A stretch of 64,000 nucleotides of DNA from an uncultured Christensenella sp. (GCA_910586065.1 CAJUGI010000001.1:124001-188000); one strand, 5' to 3'. Positions 1-9,654 are shown, counted from the first letter of the stretch. Program-made: numbers and translations. The notes: a model not told the origin generated them from the sequence alone.

Positions 1-2817
1 GCAATCGACGGAATTAAAAACGACGAAACGCTCCGTGCGGAAGCCAAAGAGGCGGCTAAAACCGAGCTTGCGGCTTACAGGGCGGAGGAAATTGCGGCGA
101 TTGACGCAACATTGTACCCCAACGTGGTTGCCGGCATTGAGGCAATTAAGGCGGACACCGCCGTAAAAATCGACGAGGCGGTAAACCTTGCGGCAATCAA
201 AACCGTATCGGAAAATGCAAAGGACAGTATCGACAGCCTTATCACATCTACCACGCAGACTTTTGAAGAGTTCAAGCAGTCCGAAAAAGAAAGACTTGCG
301 TCTTATGCGGCAAAAGCTAAGGAGGGCTTGGACGCTTCTGCGGACGCCGCGCTTATTTCGGCAATCGACAAGGCGGTAACGGACGGTAACGGCGCAATAG
401 ACGCGGTTGTCGAAAGTGCCGGCAAGGACGACGTTTCCGCCGCTTGCAACGCGGCAATTGCCGAAATCGACAGGCAGATTGCTTTGGTTGAGCTTGCAAA
501 ACATAAAGCTTCGGCTAAAACGGAAATCGCGGCGCACGCCGAAACGCTTAAAGTACAAATTAACCAAAATACGGGTCTTGTTGCGGCATTAGACGCTTAC
601 GTGACCGAACAGCAGGCTGTAATAGACGCGGACACGACTACGACGGCGAATCTTGCAGAAGTAACCCAATCCTGCAAAAATGCAATCGAGGCAAAGGTTG
701 ACGAGCTTAAAGAAACTAAATTTGCGGTTACGTTTAACGTTTACGGGGTTGCCGTACAGCAGGTAACTTACGGCGGACTTGTAACGAAACCCGCAAACCC
801 CGCGAACACGGCGACGCGGAAATTTATAGGTTGGTACGCGGACGCGGCTTGCAACACGCTTTTCGACTTTACTACCGTGCAGATTTACGGTGAAATTACC
901 GTTTACGCTAAGTGGCAGGAAGCTGACGTAACCATAACCTATAACGTAAACGGAGCAGTCTGGAAGACCGTAAGGGCGTTCAGCGGCGACGCGGCAACGC
1001 TTGAAACGGAAGTTTACGTAAGCAACAAAAAGTTTGTTGCGTGGTGTACGGACGCGGCGGCGACTTCGGAATATAACGCGCCGGAAGTTTGGGCCGAAAA
1101 CCAGACGGTTACGCTTTATGCAAAGCTTGCGGACAAAACAAATGACGATTTGGCATTGAGCGCCGAATGGAAGGCTCCCGCAACCGGAACGCAGGAAGAA
1201 ATTCTGGTGGAAAATGAACTGTTTATAGCTAAAAACGCCGACGTTAACGGTGTTAGTAACAACGTGGGATATAAAACGGTCGAAACGGCGAACATAAACA
1301 ATAAATCATTCACAAGCGGCTACTATGTAATAGGCAATAAAGGCGACCAATCCAAGCCGGTAGTAATCACCGCGAAAGAAAATATTACGCTTACCGTTTA
1401 TACCGGATTGGCGGCTTCCGACGGTAAAGGCACAAGGCAAGGCGGAATTTATTACGTTAAAAACGATGAGGCCGCAGTTGAAATTGCTTACTCAAGCACC
1501 CGCGTAAGATTGCTTGGCTATAAAGCAATAGAGTTGAACGCCGGCGACGTTGTTAAGCTTTATATAAGCGTTCCCGCAGACGCGACATACGGCGCTTATT
1601 TGTGGTTGTTCGATATCGACGCACAGCTTTCCGAAAGCTTTACAAACGCTACGGTAAATTATTATAATGCAGACCATACTACGGTGTTTAAGTCCGTTTC
1701 CTGGAACAGCTTAAAAACCGTAACTGCACCCGACGAAAATCCCGTTAAGGAAGGCAGCTCACTCATCGGTTGGACGACTACCAAAGACGGCGTTACGGCT
1801 GACTACGTGTTTGACGAAAACGCGGCGGTTGACGCGAACGGCGTGTTAAATCTTTATCCCGTATACGAATCTGCGGCGGTAACCGTTGTGTTCCACGATA
1901 AGGACGGCAACGAAATCAAATCGGCGGGCGTTCTCGAAGGCGGCGTAATTGCCGAAGCGGATATCCCCTCGGATACGGAGGTGACCGGCTTTAAATTCCT
2001 GGGTTGGTATACAAAGACGGACGGCGAGTTCGATACTCTTGCTTTCGACTTCACCACAACATTGGGCGCGGGAACTTATGAAGGCGACACGCTGAACTTG
2101 TACGCAAATTATAAAGAACTGCAGCTTATAACCGTAAGCGGTGACGAAAACGTGACGGTTGACGCTTCGAAGAACAACTTCTATGTTGAAGGCGAAGTTA
2201 CGGCGGATGATATTGCGGCGGCAATCACGCTTGCAAGCGGCAAAGAAGTTAAGGAATACCGTTTAAACAACGGCGAAGGTGAAGTGATTACATTGCCTTA
2301 CACCGTAACCGCAAATACTTCAATTTACGTTGTAACGCAGGAAAAGACTTCTAATATTCAAACGGTTGGTGTAACTGCTATAGATAGTACTGTAATCTCA
2401 AAAGTTAACAGTACAAAAGATGGTGCTGGAAGCTTTGACGAATATGGTATAGTATCTTTCTATTGCAGTGGTAAGTCAGCATCGTTACAAACTAAAAACA
2501 GTGTTAATTATATCGATTTCGGTACAAATTTGAGTAGCGCTACTAAATGTGTTAAACTTGATTTATCAAGTTATGCCGGTAAAGCTACAATTACGTTTAA
2601 TACGTATGCTAACGGTGGTAACGGAGACAGAACGATGTATTTAGTTGATGATGTTGCTAGTACCGATACAACTATTTCGGCTACCCCTCCCAATAAGTCT
2701 CAAGCGGCAACAAAAACAGTTGAAGTTGATTGCGGCAAGACATACTATATTAAAACAACCGGAACTTTGTATATTGGTACAATTGAAGTAACTCTTGACC
2801 TTAATGCAAAAGCGTAA
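1..2817 (+). CDS. Large secreted surface protein with InlB-type (Listeria-Bacteroides) repeats, 5'-partial
   Basis: The reading frame is open from base 1, so the gene begins upstream; the first start-like codon in the window (TTG 112) is inside it. About the first 240 visible residues are Ala/Lys/Glu-rich helical repeats (FIVAR-like spacing). Then come four beta modules ending in GW(Y)..../YAKW-like strings (FIGWYADAA, YAKWQE; FVAWCTDAA; LIGWTTTKD; FLGWYTKTD), the hallmark of Flg_new/InlB B-repeats, with an unassigned beta domain between the second and third. The last 150 residues form a separate beta domain resembling a carbohydrate-binding module (inference). From about 2345 to the stop the codon use becomes clearly more AT-rich than the rest of the gene, as if this domain were acquired separately. 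No anchor or sortase motif is visible at the C terminus. Likely extracellular and polysaccharide-binding or adhesive; the N-terminal part carrying any enzyme domain is out of view. Confidence 0.8.
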   Translation, partial: AIDGIKNDETLRAEAKEAAKTELAAYRAEEIAAIDATLYPNVVAGIEAIKADTAVKIDEAVNLAAIKTVSENAKDSIDSLITSTTQTFEEFKQSEKERLASYAAKAKEGLDASADAALISAIDKAVTDGNGAIDAVVESAGKDDVSAACNAAIAEIDRQIALVELAKHKASAKTEIAAHAETLKVQINQNTGLVAALDAYVTEQQAVIDADTTTTANLAEVTQSCKNAIEAKVDELKETKFAVTFNVYGVAVQQVTYGGLVTKPANPANTATRKFIGWYADAACNTLFDFTTVQIYGEITVYAKWQEADVTITYNVNGAVWKTVRAFSGDAATLETEVYVSNKKFVAWCTDAAATSEYNAPEVWAENQTVTLYAKLADKTNDDLALSAEWKAPATGTQEEILVENELFIAKNADVNGVSNNVGYKTVETANINNKSFTSGYYVIGNKGDQSKPVVITAKENITLTVYTGLAASDGKGTRQGGIYYVKNDEAAVEIAYSSTRVRLLGYKAIELNAGDVVKLYISVPADATYGAYLWLFDIDAQLSESFTNATVNYYNADHTTVFKSVSWNSLKTVTAPDENPVKEGSSLIGWTTTKDGVTADYVFDENAAVDANGVLNLYPVYESAAVTVVFHDKDGNEIKSAGVLEGGVIAEADIPSDTEVTGFKFLGWYTKTDGEFDTLAFDFTTTLGAGTYEGDTLNLYANYKELQLITVSGDENVTVDASKNNFYVEGEVTADDIAAAITLASGKEVKEYRLNNGEGEVITLPYTVTANTSIYVVTQEKTSNIQTVGVTAIDSTVISKVNSTKDGAGSFDEYGIVSFYCSGKSASLQTKNSVNYIDFGTNLSSATKCVKLDLSSYAGKATITFNTYANGGNGDRTMYLVDDVASTDTTISATPPNKSQAATKTVEVDCGKTYYIKTTGTLYIGTIEVTLDLNAKA

Positions 2818-2872
2818 CGGTTAATACTTAAACTTAAAAGTTGAAAATTAAACGTATTAATTAAAAACTTTT

Positions 2873-2906
2873 CCCCTGCGGAGCGAATGCTCCGCGGGGG
2901 ATTTTT
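2873..2906 (+). terminator. Intrinsic terminator of the surface-protein gene
   Basis: A 12-bp stem (2873-2884 with 2889-2900, one G-U pair) closed by loop GAAT is followed by ATTTTTC. It lies 56 bases past the stop codon. Confidence 0.9.
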
Positions 2907-2941
2907 CATTGCCGTTTTGGCGCGTTGGCAAAGTATGCCAA

Positions 2942-3020
2942 GTCATTCTGAACACAGTTGAAGAACGTTGCGCGCGGCGCGGACAAGGTGCAGAGACGGC
3001 TTGACTATGCTCGGGGCGAC
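2942..3020. repeat. Imperfect palindromic intergenic repeat (REP/MITE-like relic)
   Basis: GTCATTCTGAACACAGTTGA at the left and TTGACTATGCTCGGGGCGAC at the right are imperfect inverted copies of the GTCATTCTGAGC... type of palindrome found dispersed in many bacterial genomes. No gene is in this stretch. Only one copy lies in the window, so the dispersed nature is an inference. Confidence 0.45.
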
Positions 3021-3047
3021 AAAAGGGGAAAAACTTTCATAAAATGC

Positions 3048-3076
3048 TTGAAATTTACATTACACTATTATATAAT
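3048..3076 (+). promoter_or_regulatory. Sigma-70/A promoter of the pectin methylesterase gene
   Basis: TTGAAA (3048-3053), 17-bp spacer, perfect TATAAT (3071-3076). Start of transcription is expected near 3083, giving a leader of about 105 bases. Confidence 0.75.
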
Positions 3077-3091
3077 TAAACTGTATCGAGT

Positions 3092-3147
3092 CACGGTTTT
3101 TTTATTTAAAACCGTGGACGTTAAGCGCAATAAATTACGCTTAACGT
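3092..3147 (+). promoter_or_regulatory. Two tandem hairpins / operator-like inverted repeats in the esterase leader
   Basis: CACGGTTTT (3092-3100) pairs with AAAACCGTG (3108-3116); directly after, ACGTTAAGCG (3118-3127) pairs with CGCTTAACGT (3138-3147). Both are perfect. They sit between the predicted transcription start and the ribosome binding site. Neither is followed by a U-run, so they are not simple terminators; they may stabilise the leader or be DNA operators. Confidence 0.6.
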
Positions 3148-3188
3148 AAAAACAATTGATAGAAAAAATTTGTTTTTTGGGAGGAGAA

Positions 3189-5675
3189 ATGAAAAACAAA
3201 AAATTTTTGAAGGCTGTTGCCGCAATTACAATGAGCGGGCTGACTGCTTTCGGCGCAATGGGGCTTGCCGCGTGCGGGCACACGCACGACTATTCGGAGT
3301 GGGGCGGACAAAACGAATCGCAACACTACAAATATTGCCCTGCAGACAACGAAAAGGACGAAACTACGTTTGGTAAGCACACGTCGGTATGCGACTGCGG
3401 ATTTAATAAGGTTGCAAAGGAAGCGGACGATACCGACAACGACGAAAGCGTGGCGACATTTGCCGATGAAACCGGAACAGCGGAAGCCGTTCCCGCGCCT
3501 AAGGTGCCTGAACACACCGGCAACGGCGCGGCGCTGGTTGAAGGTAAGGAAATTACGAATTATGAATTCGACCCTGCAGACCTTGCAACTACTAAATATC
3601 CGGACGGCTGGACGGACGGCGTGTTTTCTATTGCAAAGGGCACCGAAGTGCGCGGAAGAGTTAAAACGGGACTTTACGAGGGCGATACGCTTATCGACGC
3701 AAGCTATGCAACCGTTAATTCGCTTAAACTTGGCGCCAGCACCGACGCTTTGGAGTTGAATGCTTCCGCGGCGGGCACGCTCATCTTTTACGTGCAGAAC
3801 GGTTCGAGCGGAACGGGCAGCACGTCGGCGCCTGCAACCCAGAAGGTTGTGCTTACTAAACCCGACGGTTCTAAACAGGATATCGAATATCAGGCTATGG
3901 GCGGCGGCAGTACTATTCAGCGCGTGACGTTAGAGCTTACCGCAAAGGGCAAATACACCTTAACGCGTACGAGCGGTACTTCGGATATTTATTATGCAAA
4001 GTTTACTTCCGCAGTTGATAACACGCCTATAAAAGAAATAAACATTGCAAATACGGGCAAGGTTGATTTTCTTGTCGGGCAACAACTTGACTTAACAGGC
4101 ATTGCGGTAACCGCAACCCACGAAGAAACGGGGAAAATATCTACCGTTTCCGCAAATCACGTTGAAATTGACGCAAGCGCTTATAATCCTAACGCGGCGG
4201 GAACTTATGCTATCGGCGTTAAGTATACCGTTGACGGTAACCTTACAAGCACGCAGACCGTATTCGAAACGAGTTTTGACGTAAACGTTTACGCTTTTGA
4301 CGGGCTTAAACTGGGTACGAACAAAATCAGCAAGGATGCGAACAGCGCGGCGGGCAACGGCGTTTATGCTAACCACGCGTTACGTCAGTTCTATTTTATC
4401 GGTGATACGTTCTCCGCGGACGGTTTGACGGTTACGGCGATAGGTAAAATCGACGAAAAGACACAAGAATTTAAACTTGGCGCAAGCGATTATGTTCTGA
4501 GCGGCGCGGATACCGCAACGGCGGGCAAAAAGACTGTTAAGATTGCTTATACCGCAAACGGACTTACTAAGGCTGTGGGCGTGAATATTTACGTGGCGGC
4601 AAAGAACGCCGAGCTTGCAACGGCAACGAGCGTTGACATTGCGGTAAACAAGGAATTTTCCACTAAAAACGTCGGTGTTAAGAGCGCGGCGGGGGCTTAC
4701 AGATTTAAGACCGTTCAGCAGGCCGTTGATTTTATAAATAACGGCGTCCCTGCGGCGGCAAAGAAGAATGTTTATCTTGCCGAGGGCACTTACACGGAAA
4801 AGCTTGAAATTACTCAGCCGAACGTAACGCTTATCGGCGCGGGACAGGACAAAACGAAGATTGAATTCGATTCGCTGTACGGTGAAACGGACGAGGGCGG
4901 TTTTGTTCATACTACCGATTCCACCGCAACGTTGAACGTAAGGGATACGGCGGTTGGATTTGCGATGAGACATTTGACGGTTTCTAACAAATACAACACT
5001 CTGCAATCGTATGCAACGGCGAAGAGTAACGACAAACGCGCTTTGGCAATGCTAGTTCAGGCGGATAAAGTGACGGTTGAAAACTGTGCGCTTTTGGGCT
5101 TTCAGGATACGCTTGAACTGTTCACGGGCAGGCAGTACTTTGAAAACTGCCTTATAGTGGGTTCTACCGACTTTATTTTCGGTACGAATAGCGTAACTTA
5201 TTTCCACAAGTGCGAAATCAGAAATCTTTTAAACGGTTCCAACGGCGGTTACGTGACGGCGTTTAAAGGGAATAACAAGGGTAAGGGTATTGACGATATA
5301 ACTTACGGTGCGATTTTCGACGACTGTGACTTTACTGCCGAAGACGGCGTGCCCGAAGGCAAAGCTTCGCTTGGCAGAGCGTGGGGCGCTAACGCGGCGG
5401 TTATGGTTATGAATTCAAGGCTCGGCGCGCATATTTCTTTGTCGGCTGAAACGAATGCGGGCGGCAGATACATCAGTATGGGCAACGGCGACCCGAAAGA
5501 CGCGAACTTCACCGAATATAACAACACAGGCGCCGGCGCTTTGACTGAAAGCCTGACGACGGTTACTTTGCTTGACGCTACGGCTGCGGCAAATTATAAT
5601 AATCTTGCGTTCATATTCGGCACAAACGCAAACGCAAAGGTTACGTTTACGGAAGCCTGGAACCCCCTGCAATAA
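3189..5675 (+). CDS. Lipoprotein pectin methylesterase (CE8) with Ig-like domains
   Basis: De-esterifies methylated homogalacturonan outside the cell. ATG 3189 is chosen because GGGAGGAG lies just upstream; an upstream in-frame alternative has no such site. Residues 1-29 are a lipoprotein signal ending in LAAC, followed by a His/Cys-rich module (HTHDYSEW ... CPAD ... CDCGF). Two Big-type Ig-like domains lie at roughly 280-380 and 385-490. The right-handed beta-helix esterase domain starts near 503 with VQQAVDFIN and shows GFQDTL (about 637), GSTDFIFG (about 657, catalytic Asp) and LGRAWG (about 726, substrate Arg). The position usually held by QAVAL reads RALAM, so one oxyanion-hole Gln may be missing. 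The neighbouring divergent pectate lyase carries the same lipobox-proximal module. Followed by a strong terminator; monocistronic. Confidence 0.9.
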   Translation: MKNKKFLKAVAAITMSGLTAFGAMGLAACGHTHDYSEWGGQNESQHYKYCPADNEKDETTFGKHTSVCDCGFNKVAKEADDTDNDESVATFADETGTAEAVPAPKVPEHTGNGAALVEGKEITNYEFDPADLATTKYPDGWTDGVFSIAKGTEVRGRVKTGLYEGDTLIDASYATVNSLKLGASTDALELNASAAGTLIFYVQNGSSGTGSTSAPATQKVVLTKPDGSKQDIEYQAMGGGSTIQRVTLELTAKGKYTLTRTSGTSDIYYAKFTSAVDNTPIKEINIANTGKVDFLVGQQLDLTGIAVTATHEETGKISTVSANHVEIDASAYNPNAAGTYAIGVKYTVDGNLTSTQTVFETSFDVNVYAFDGLKLGTNKISKDANSAAGNGVYANHALRQFYFIGDTFSADGLTVTAIGKIDEKTQEFKLGASDYVLSGADTATAGKKTVKIAYTANGLTKAVGVNIYVAAKNAELATATSVDIAVNKEFSTKNVGVKSAAGAYRFKTVQQAVDFINNGVPAAAKKNVYLAEGTYTEKLEITQPNVTLIGAGQDKTKIEFDSLYGETDEGGFVHTTDSTATLNVRDTAVGFAMRHLTVSNKYNTLQSYATAKSNDKRALAMLVQADKVTVENCALLGFQDTLELFTGRQYFENCLIVGSTDFIFGTNSVTYFHKCEIRNLLNGSNGGYVTAFKGNNKGKGIDDITYGAIFDDCDFTAEDGVPEGKASLGRAWGANAAVMVMNSRLGAHISLSAETNAGGRYISMGNGDPKDANFTEYNNTGAGALTESLTTVTLLDATAAANYNNLAFIFGTNANAKVTFTEAWNPLQ

Positions 5676-5692
5676 GAATATTAAATAACTTT

Positions 5693-5727
5693 AACCGCGG
5701 CGCGTGAATAACGCGCCGCGGTTTTTG
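5693..5727 (+). terminator. Intrinsic terminator after pectin methylesterase
   Basis: Ten GC pairs plus two A-T pairs (AACCGCGGCGCG with CGCGCCGCGGTT), 7-base loop, then GTTTTTGG. Confidence 0.9.
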
Positions 5728-5743
5728 GCGTGTAAAACCCTTA

Positions 5744-5789
5744 TAAAATAAAGCGCTCCGCCGTTCGGCGGAGCGCTAAAAGTTTTTTA
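5744..5789. terminator. Bidirectional terminator between the convergent pectinase genes
   Basis: An 11-bp perfect stem AGCGCTCCGCC / GGCGGAGCGCT (5752-5762, 5767-5777) with loop GTTC. AAAAGTTTTTTATT follows on the plus side and a TTTATTTTAT run on the minus side, so it can stop the lyase transcript as well as readthrough from the left. Confidence 0.85.
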
Positions 5790-5796
5790 TTGTGCC

Positions 5797-8700
5797 TTAT
5801 GCGGCGGGGGAAAGAGTTACGTAGTAGAGGTTGAAACCCGTTACTCTTTCAAATACGTGGCTTCCCGCTTCAAGCGTAACGGTGATTACGTTATCGCCGT
5901 TTACGGAAGTGCTTGAAACGCTGTCGCCGTTGTACTTAAAGCTGCCGGAACCGTCTACGTAGAAACTTACGGTTGATTTGACGCTTGCCGTGATTGTAAT
6001 CTTCATATCGGATTCAATCTTCATACCCTTTGAGTATGTTTTGCCCGTAGCGTTTATCGTAAGCGCGGCGGATTTATAGTTTATGGTTTTGCTGCCCCTT
6101 GACGCGGAGATGAAGGAGGTGTTGCTTAAACTGCCTTCAAAGGAGCAATCCTGAGCCTTTGCCAACAAATCGTTGAGCGAGGTTTCGATTGCCGAGTATT
6201 TCGTCTTTTCGTCGCCGGTGAGCGCATTCTGCTGGGCTGAGGACAGTTGAGCGTAGAGTGATTTAAGTGCGGTTGCCGCGGTGAGATTTGCACTGGTAAC
6301 CGTTGTGCCTCCGAAAGCTGCCAAATTGTCCTTGAAGGCGAAGAGCTTTTCAAGCTGTGTTATTGCCGCCAGTCCGTCGGTTACCTTTTTGTAATTGGTT
6401 ATCTGTGCCTGCTGGTTGGTTCCGCCTTCTTCGCTATCGCCGTCGAGGTTGTTGTAGGCAAGCTGTGCTTTTTCGTAAGCCGCTTTTGCGTTTGCTATTG
6501 CCGTTTGGTCGGTTACGGAAATCGTGCTTACATCCACGAGCGCCGCAATCTGGTCGTTTAAGCTCTTAACTGCGAATTGCGACCATTGCGCGAGCGCGGC
6601 GGTGAGGACGTGGTAATTGGTTACTTTATTTTTCTGCGAGGCGCTGAGTGCGTTGTATGCCGTCTGTGCGTCGGCTATCTTGTCGCCGGAATTTTGGGTT
6701 ACCGTGCCTATCGCGTTTATAAGATTGATTACGGGGGTAACCGCAAGATTGTCGTATTTTTCAACCGCCGCCGTAAGGGTGGAAGCGTTTGTTATCTGTG
6801 CTTTTTGGCCTGCGGTGAGCGCGTTGTACGCCGCTTGCGCCAATTCGATTTTGTTCTTGCAGTCCAGTGAAAGCGAAACTTCGCCGATTGCGTTGATGTA
6901 TTCGATTACGTTCCGGATTTTTTCGGCTTCGGTTACGCCCTGTTTGAAGGAAAGCGCGGTTATTCCGCCGTCCTTATCCTTTTGGCTGGACGATATAAAG
7001 TAAGTTCCGGGCTGTAAAGCGCCGGTGTAGGAGGAAATACCGCCCGCAATAACCGTGCCGTCTATTTTTACGAGTTCGCAACCGGTTATTCCCGTGCCGC
7101 TCGATTTTAAAGTGATTTCGGTGTTTTCGACAACTGTAAACGTTGCAAGCATTCCCTTGCCCTTTGCCGTGCCCGAGCTGTTCTTTGCGTTAATAAACTT
7201 AACGCCGCCCACAACGCCGCCTACGGTTGCCTTGCTTACGTCGATTGTAAGTCCGCTTTCGGGGACGTTTAACGCCGCCGAAGGTTTATCCGCGTCTTTA
7301 ATCATACTTTCGCCTACGCGGGGCGTAAAGCCGTTTGCGCCTGCTTCGCGCAGCACTTTAATTCTTGCGGCTGCGGGGTCGTCCAAAAGACAATCGCTCT
7401 TTTTGTTTTTTGCGTCGTAATAGAACTGAGCGGGGTCGGTGTCGAATTTATCGTATTTCGTCGTGCCGTAAGCGCAACTGTTGGAAACGATTTGGTCGCG
7501 CGTGGCTGCATTTACGATAGTGTTCGTGCCGATGTTGGCGTAATACATATTGTTCCAGCCCTTTGCAACGCCGCCGGACTTTTCGGTTATGTTTTTACTG
7601 CCCTCATAATAGTTGCCTTCGGTGAATATGTAGCAATTTGCGCGGAGGGAGTGAACGTAACTTAAAGAAGGTTTGGAAATGTGCGAATAGGGCGTGGTGG
7701 ATTCGGTTGAGTCGCCGCAAACATAGTTGTTATAGAAGTGAACGTTCGCCTGTCTTGTTAAAGGAATACGCGAGCCGCACTGATACCACATATTGTGATG
7801 ATAAGTCAAATTATACTGTAATGAGTCGTCGGAAGAGCCTACAAGGTTGGTCTTGTGGCAGTACTCGAAGTAGTTATACGAAGCGGTGAAGTATTGTCCG
7901 CGCTTGAAGTCGCAGCTGCCGTCGCCCTCTTTTTTGTCGCTTGCGGCGGGACTTGCGCAATAGCCGGGGAGGAAAGTGTTGTGGTGTATCCAGCATCTTT
8001 CGACAGAGCCGGTTATTTTGCCGCCTTCCTGAACGCCTTCCATACCGATTGCGTCTTCGGGATATTCGTTAAAGGTTAAGTTTCTGGCTTCAAAGCTTTT
8101 GCCCTGACCGTTTACCGCGTCCGAGCCGGTCATAAAGTGGAAACCCCAACCTTTGATTTGCGCGTCTTCGCCAACGCCCTCGACGGTTATGTTTTTAAGG
8201 TTTCTCATTCGCGCCATATGTCCGTTGTCGCCCACCGAACCGCCTTCGTTAAGGCTGTTATATGCGGTGCAGCCTTCGGGCGTGGTTACGGTGCCTATAA
8301 ATCTTATTGCTATAGGTTTATCAACCGATTTAAAGCCGAGCGAATTGCCGTTTGCCGCCCAAGTGTTGCCTTTGTTGCCGCTTTTATCTGTTTTTGTGTA
8401 TTGCGCGTTGTTCAGCCACCAGCCTATGCCGTCGGCGTCTTTGTTCCCCCAGTCGGTTCCGGGGACTTTAAACATATTTACCGCCGCGTATTTTCCTGCG
8501 ACGTCTTTCATAACGGTGTCTTTATTTTCGTTGGTTACGTAAATGACTATCGCGTCGTCTTTAAGGGTGCCGTCGTCGTTATATGCGCCTACGCCTTCGG
8601 TATAATTGAAGTGGGCGTAGCCCGAACGGTCGTAAGCCGAAACGGAAATTTCGGGAATATCAAAGGAAGTACCGGAGGAAGGAGTGATTTTAACCGAATA

Positions 8701-9543
8701 CGAGCCTGCCTTTAAACCGACTATATCCACTCTTGCGCCGTCGTTATAAGGGCGGATAAGCTCCTTATCGACGGTTATGTAATTTCCGACGGAAGCGGGC
8801 TTATACTGAACCGTAGCCGAGGCGGGATTTGCTTCCGTCCACTCGATTGCAAGGCTTTCGTTATAAGCTTTTACTTCTTTTACTGCTTTATTTAAATCAA
8901 TCCACTTTGCATAGAGTGTGTAATCTTTTGTTATCGCCGTTGAGAAACTGAAAATCGTGCCTTCGGCGAAATTTTCGGTAGTATACCATCCGGCAAGATA
9001 TTTGCCGCCGTTTACAAGCCCTGTGGGCGCGGATACCGTACTGCCGGAGTTTACGCTTTGCGCACCGTAAGTTTGCGGCGTGTTGGTAACGAAAGTTACG
9101 GTGTGGGTGACTCCCGGCGCGGGCGCGGGAATGTCGGGATTGGGGTTAACCTGTGAATTTTCCGTTTTGCCGCATACGCAAACTCCGTTTGCATAGCTGT
9201 GGGAGGCGTAGGTGGTTGCGTCTGTTTCCTTGTCGTCGGGACATTGTTTCCAGTGCTGCGAAGCGTTGTGTCCCCATTCCGTGTAGTTGTGAACGTGATT
9301 TCCGTAATCGACGTCCTGCCCCATAAGATAACCGCATTCACATGTGCTCGAACCCGAAAAATCGTGTGCGGCGTAAGAATCCGGTTCTGCTTCTCCGTCG
9401 GCGGGACACGCTTTCCAGTGCTGGGTGGAGCTGAACTTCCACTCGGAATAATCGTGCGAGTGTCCGCAAGCCGAAGCCGCCGCGCAGGTCATAACCATTG
9501 AAGCCGCTAAAACGACCGCCGAGCCTTTTTTGATGAACTTCAT
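5797..9543 (-). CDS. Large lipoprotein pectate lyase (PL1-like)
   Basis: Cleaves de-esterified polygalacturonate by beta-elimination at the cell surface. AGGAG precedes ATG 9543. Residues 1-26 are a lipoprotein signal (CAAASAC), then two copies of a His/Cys-rich module (HDYSEW...CPADGE...CECG; HNYTEW...CPDDKE...CVCG), one InlB-type repeat (LAGWYTTE ... YAKWID), an Fn3-like region, and a PL1 beta-helix at roughly 400-690: CWIHHNTF, GDGSCDFKRG, KTNLVGSSD, YHHNMW and SRIPLTR match the family's metal-binding and catalytic regions. The C-terminal half has at least three helical repeats of the type AYNALTAGQKAQITN, then a final beta domain. At 1248 residues it is about three times the size of the minimal enzyme, the extra being binding and spacer modules. 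Own promoter at 9601-9629. Confidence 0.88.
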   Translation of the reverse strand: MKFIKKGSAVVLAASMVMTCAAASACGHSHDYSEWKFSSTQHWKACPADGEAEPDSYAAHDFSGSSTCECGYLMGQDVDYGNHVHNYTEWGHNASQHWKQCPDDKETDATTYASHSYANGVCVCGKTENSQVNPNPDIPAPAPGVTHTVTFVTNTPQTYGAQSVNSGSTVSAPTGLVNGGKYLAGWYTTENFAEGTIFSFSTAITKDYTLYAKWIDLNKAVKEVKAYNESLAIEWTEANPASATVQYKPASVGNYITVDKELIRPYNDGARVDIVGLKAGSYSVKITPSSGTSFDIPEISVSAYDRSGYAHFNYTEGVGAYNDDGTLKDDAIVIYVTNENKDTVMKDVAGKYAAVNMFKVPGTDWGNKDADGIGWWLNNAQYTKTDKSGNKGNTWAANGNSLGFKSVDKPIAIRFIGTVTTPEGCTAYNSLNEGGSVGDNGHMARMRNLKNITVEGVGEDAQIKGWGFHFMTGSDAVNGQGKSFEARNLTFNEYPEDAIGMEGVQEGGKITGSVERCWIHHNTFLPGYCASPAASDKKEGDGSCDFKRGQYFTASYNYFEYCHKTNLVGSSDDSLQYNLTYHHNMWYQCGSRIPLTRQANVHFYNNYVCGDSTESTTPYSHISKPSLSYVHSLRANCYIFTEGNYYEGSKNITEKSGGVAKGWNNMYYANIGTNTIVNAATRDQIVSNSCAYGTTKYDKFDTDPAQFYYDAKNKKSDCLLDDPAAARIKVLREAGANGFTPRVGESMIKDADKPSAALNVPESGLTIDVSKATVGGVVGGVKFINAKNSSGTAKGKGMLATFTVVENTEITLKSSGTGITGCELVKIDGTVIAGGISSYTGALQPGTYFISSSQKDKDGGITALSFKQGVTEAEKIRNVIEYINAIGEVSLSLDCKNKIELAQAAYNALTAGQKAQITNASTLTAAVEKYDNLAVTPVINLINAIGTVTQNSGDKIADAQTAYNALSASQKNKVTNYHVLTAALAQWSQFAVKSLNDQIAALVDVSTISVTDQTAIANAKAAYEKAQLAYNNLDGDSEEGGTNQQAQITNYKKVTDGLAAITQLEKLFAFKDNLAAFGGTTVTSANLTAATALKSLYAQLSSAQQNALTGDEKTKYSAIETSLNDLLAKAQDCSFEGSLSNTSFISASRGSKTINYKSAALTINATGKTYSKGMKIESDMKITITASVKSTVSFYVDGSGSFKYNGDSVSSTSVNGDNVITVTLEAGSHVFERVTGFNLYYVTLSPAA

Positions 9544-9600
9544 TTTTTCTCCTTTATTCCGTGCGGAGCTTTGCCGCCCCGACTTTTACGGAACAAATTT

Positions 9601-9629
9601 ATTTTATCACTATATTATATTAAAGTCAA
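9601..9629 (-). promoter_or_regulatory. Promoter of the pectate lyase gene
   Basis: On the minus strand TTGACT (9629-9624), 17-bp spacer, TAAAAT (9606-9601); the start codon is about 60 bases downstream. Confidence 0.75.
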
Positions 9630-9654
9630 TGCGTTTAGTCCGGTTTTAAGAAAT

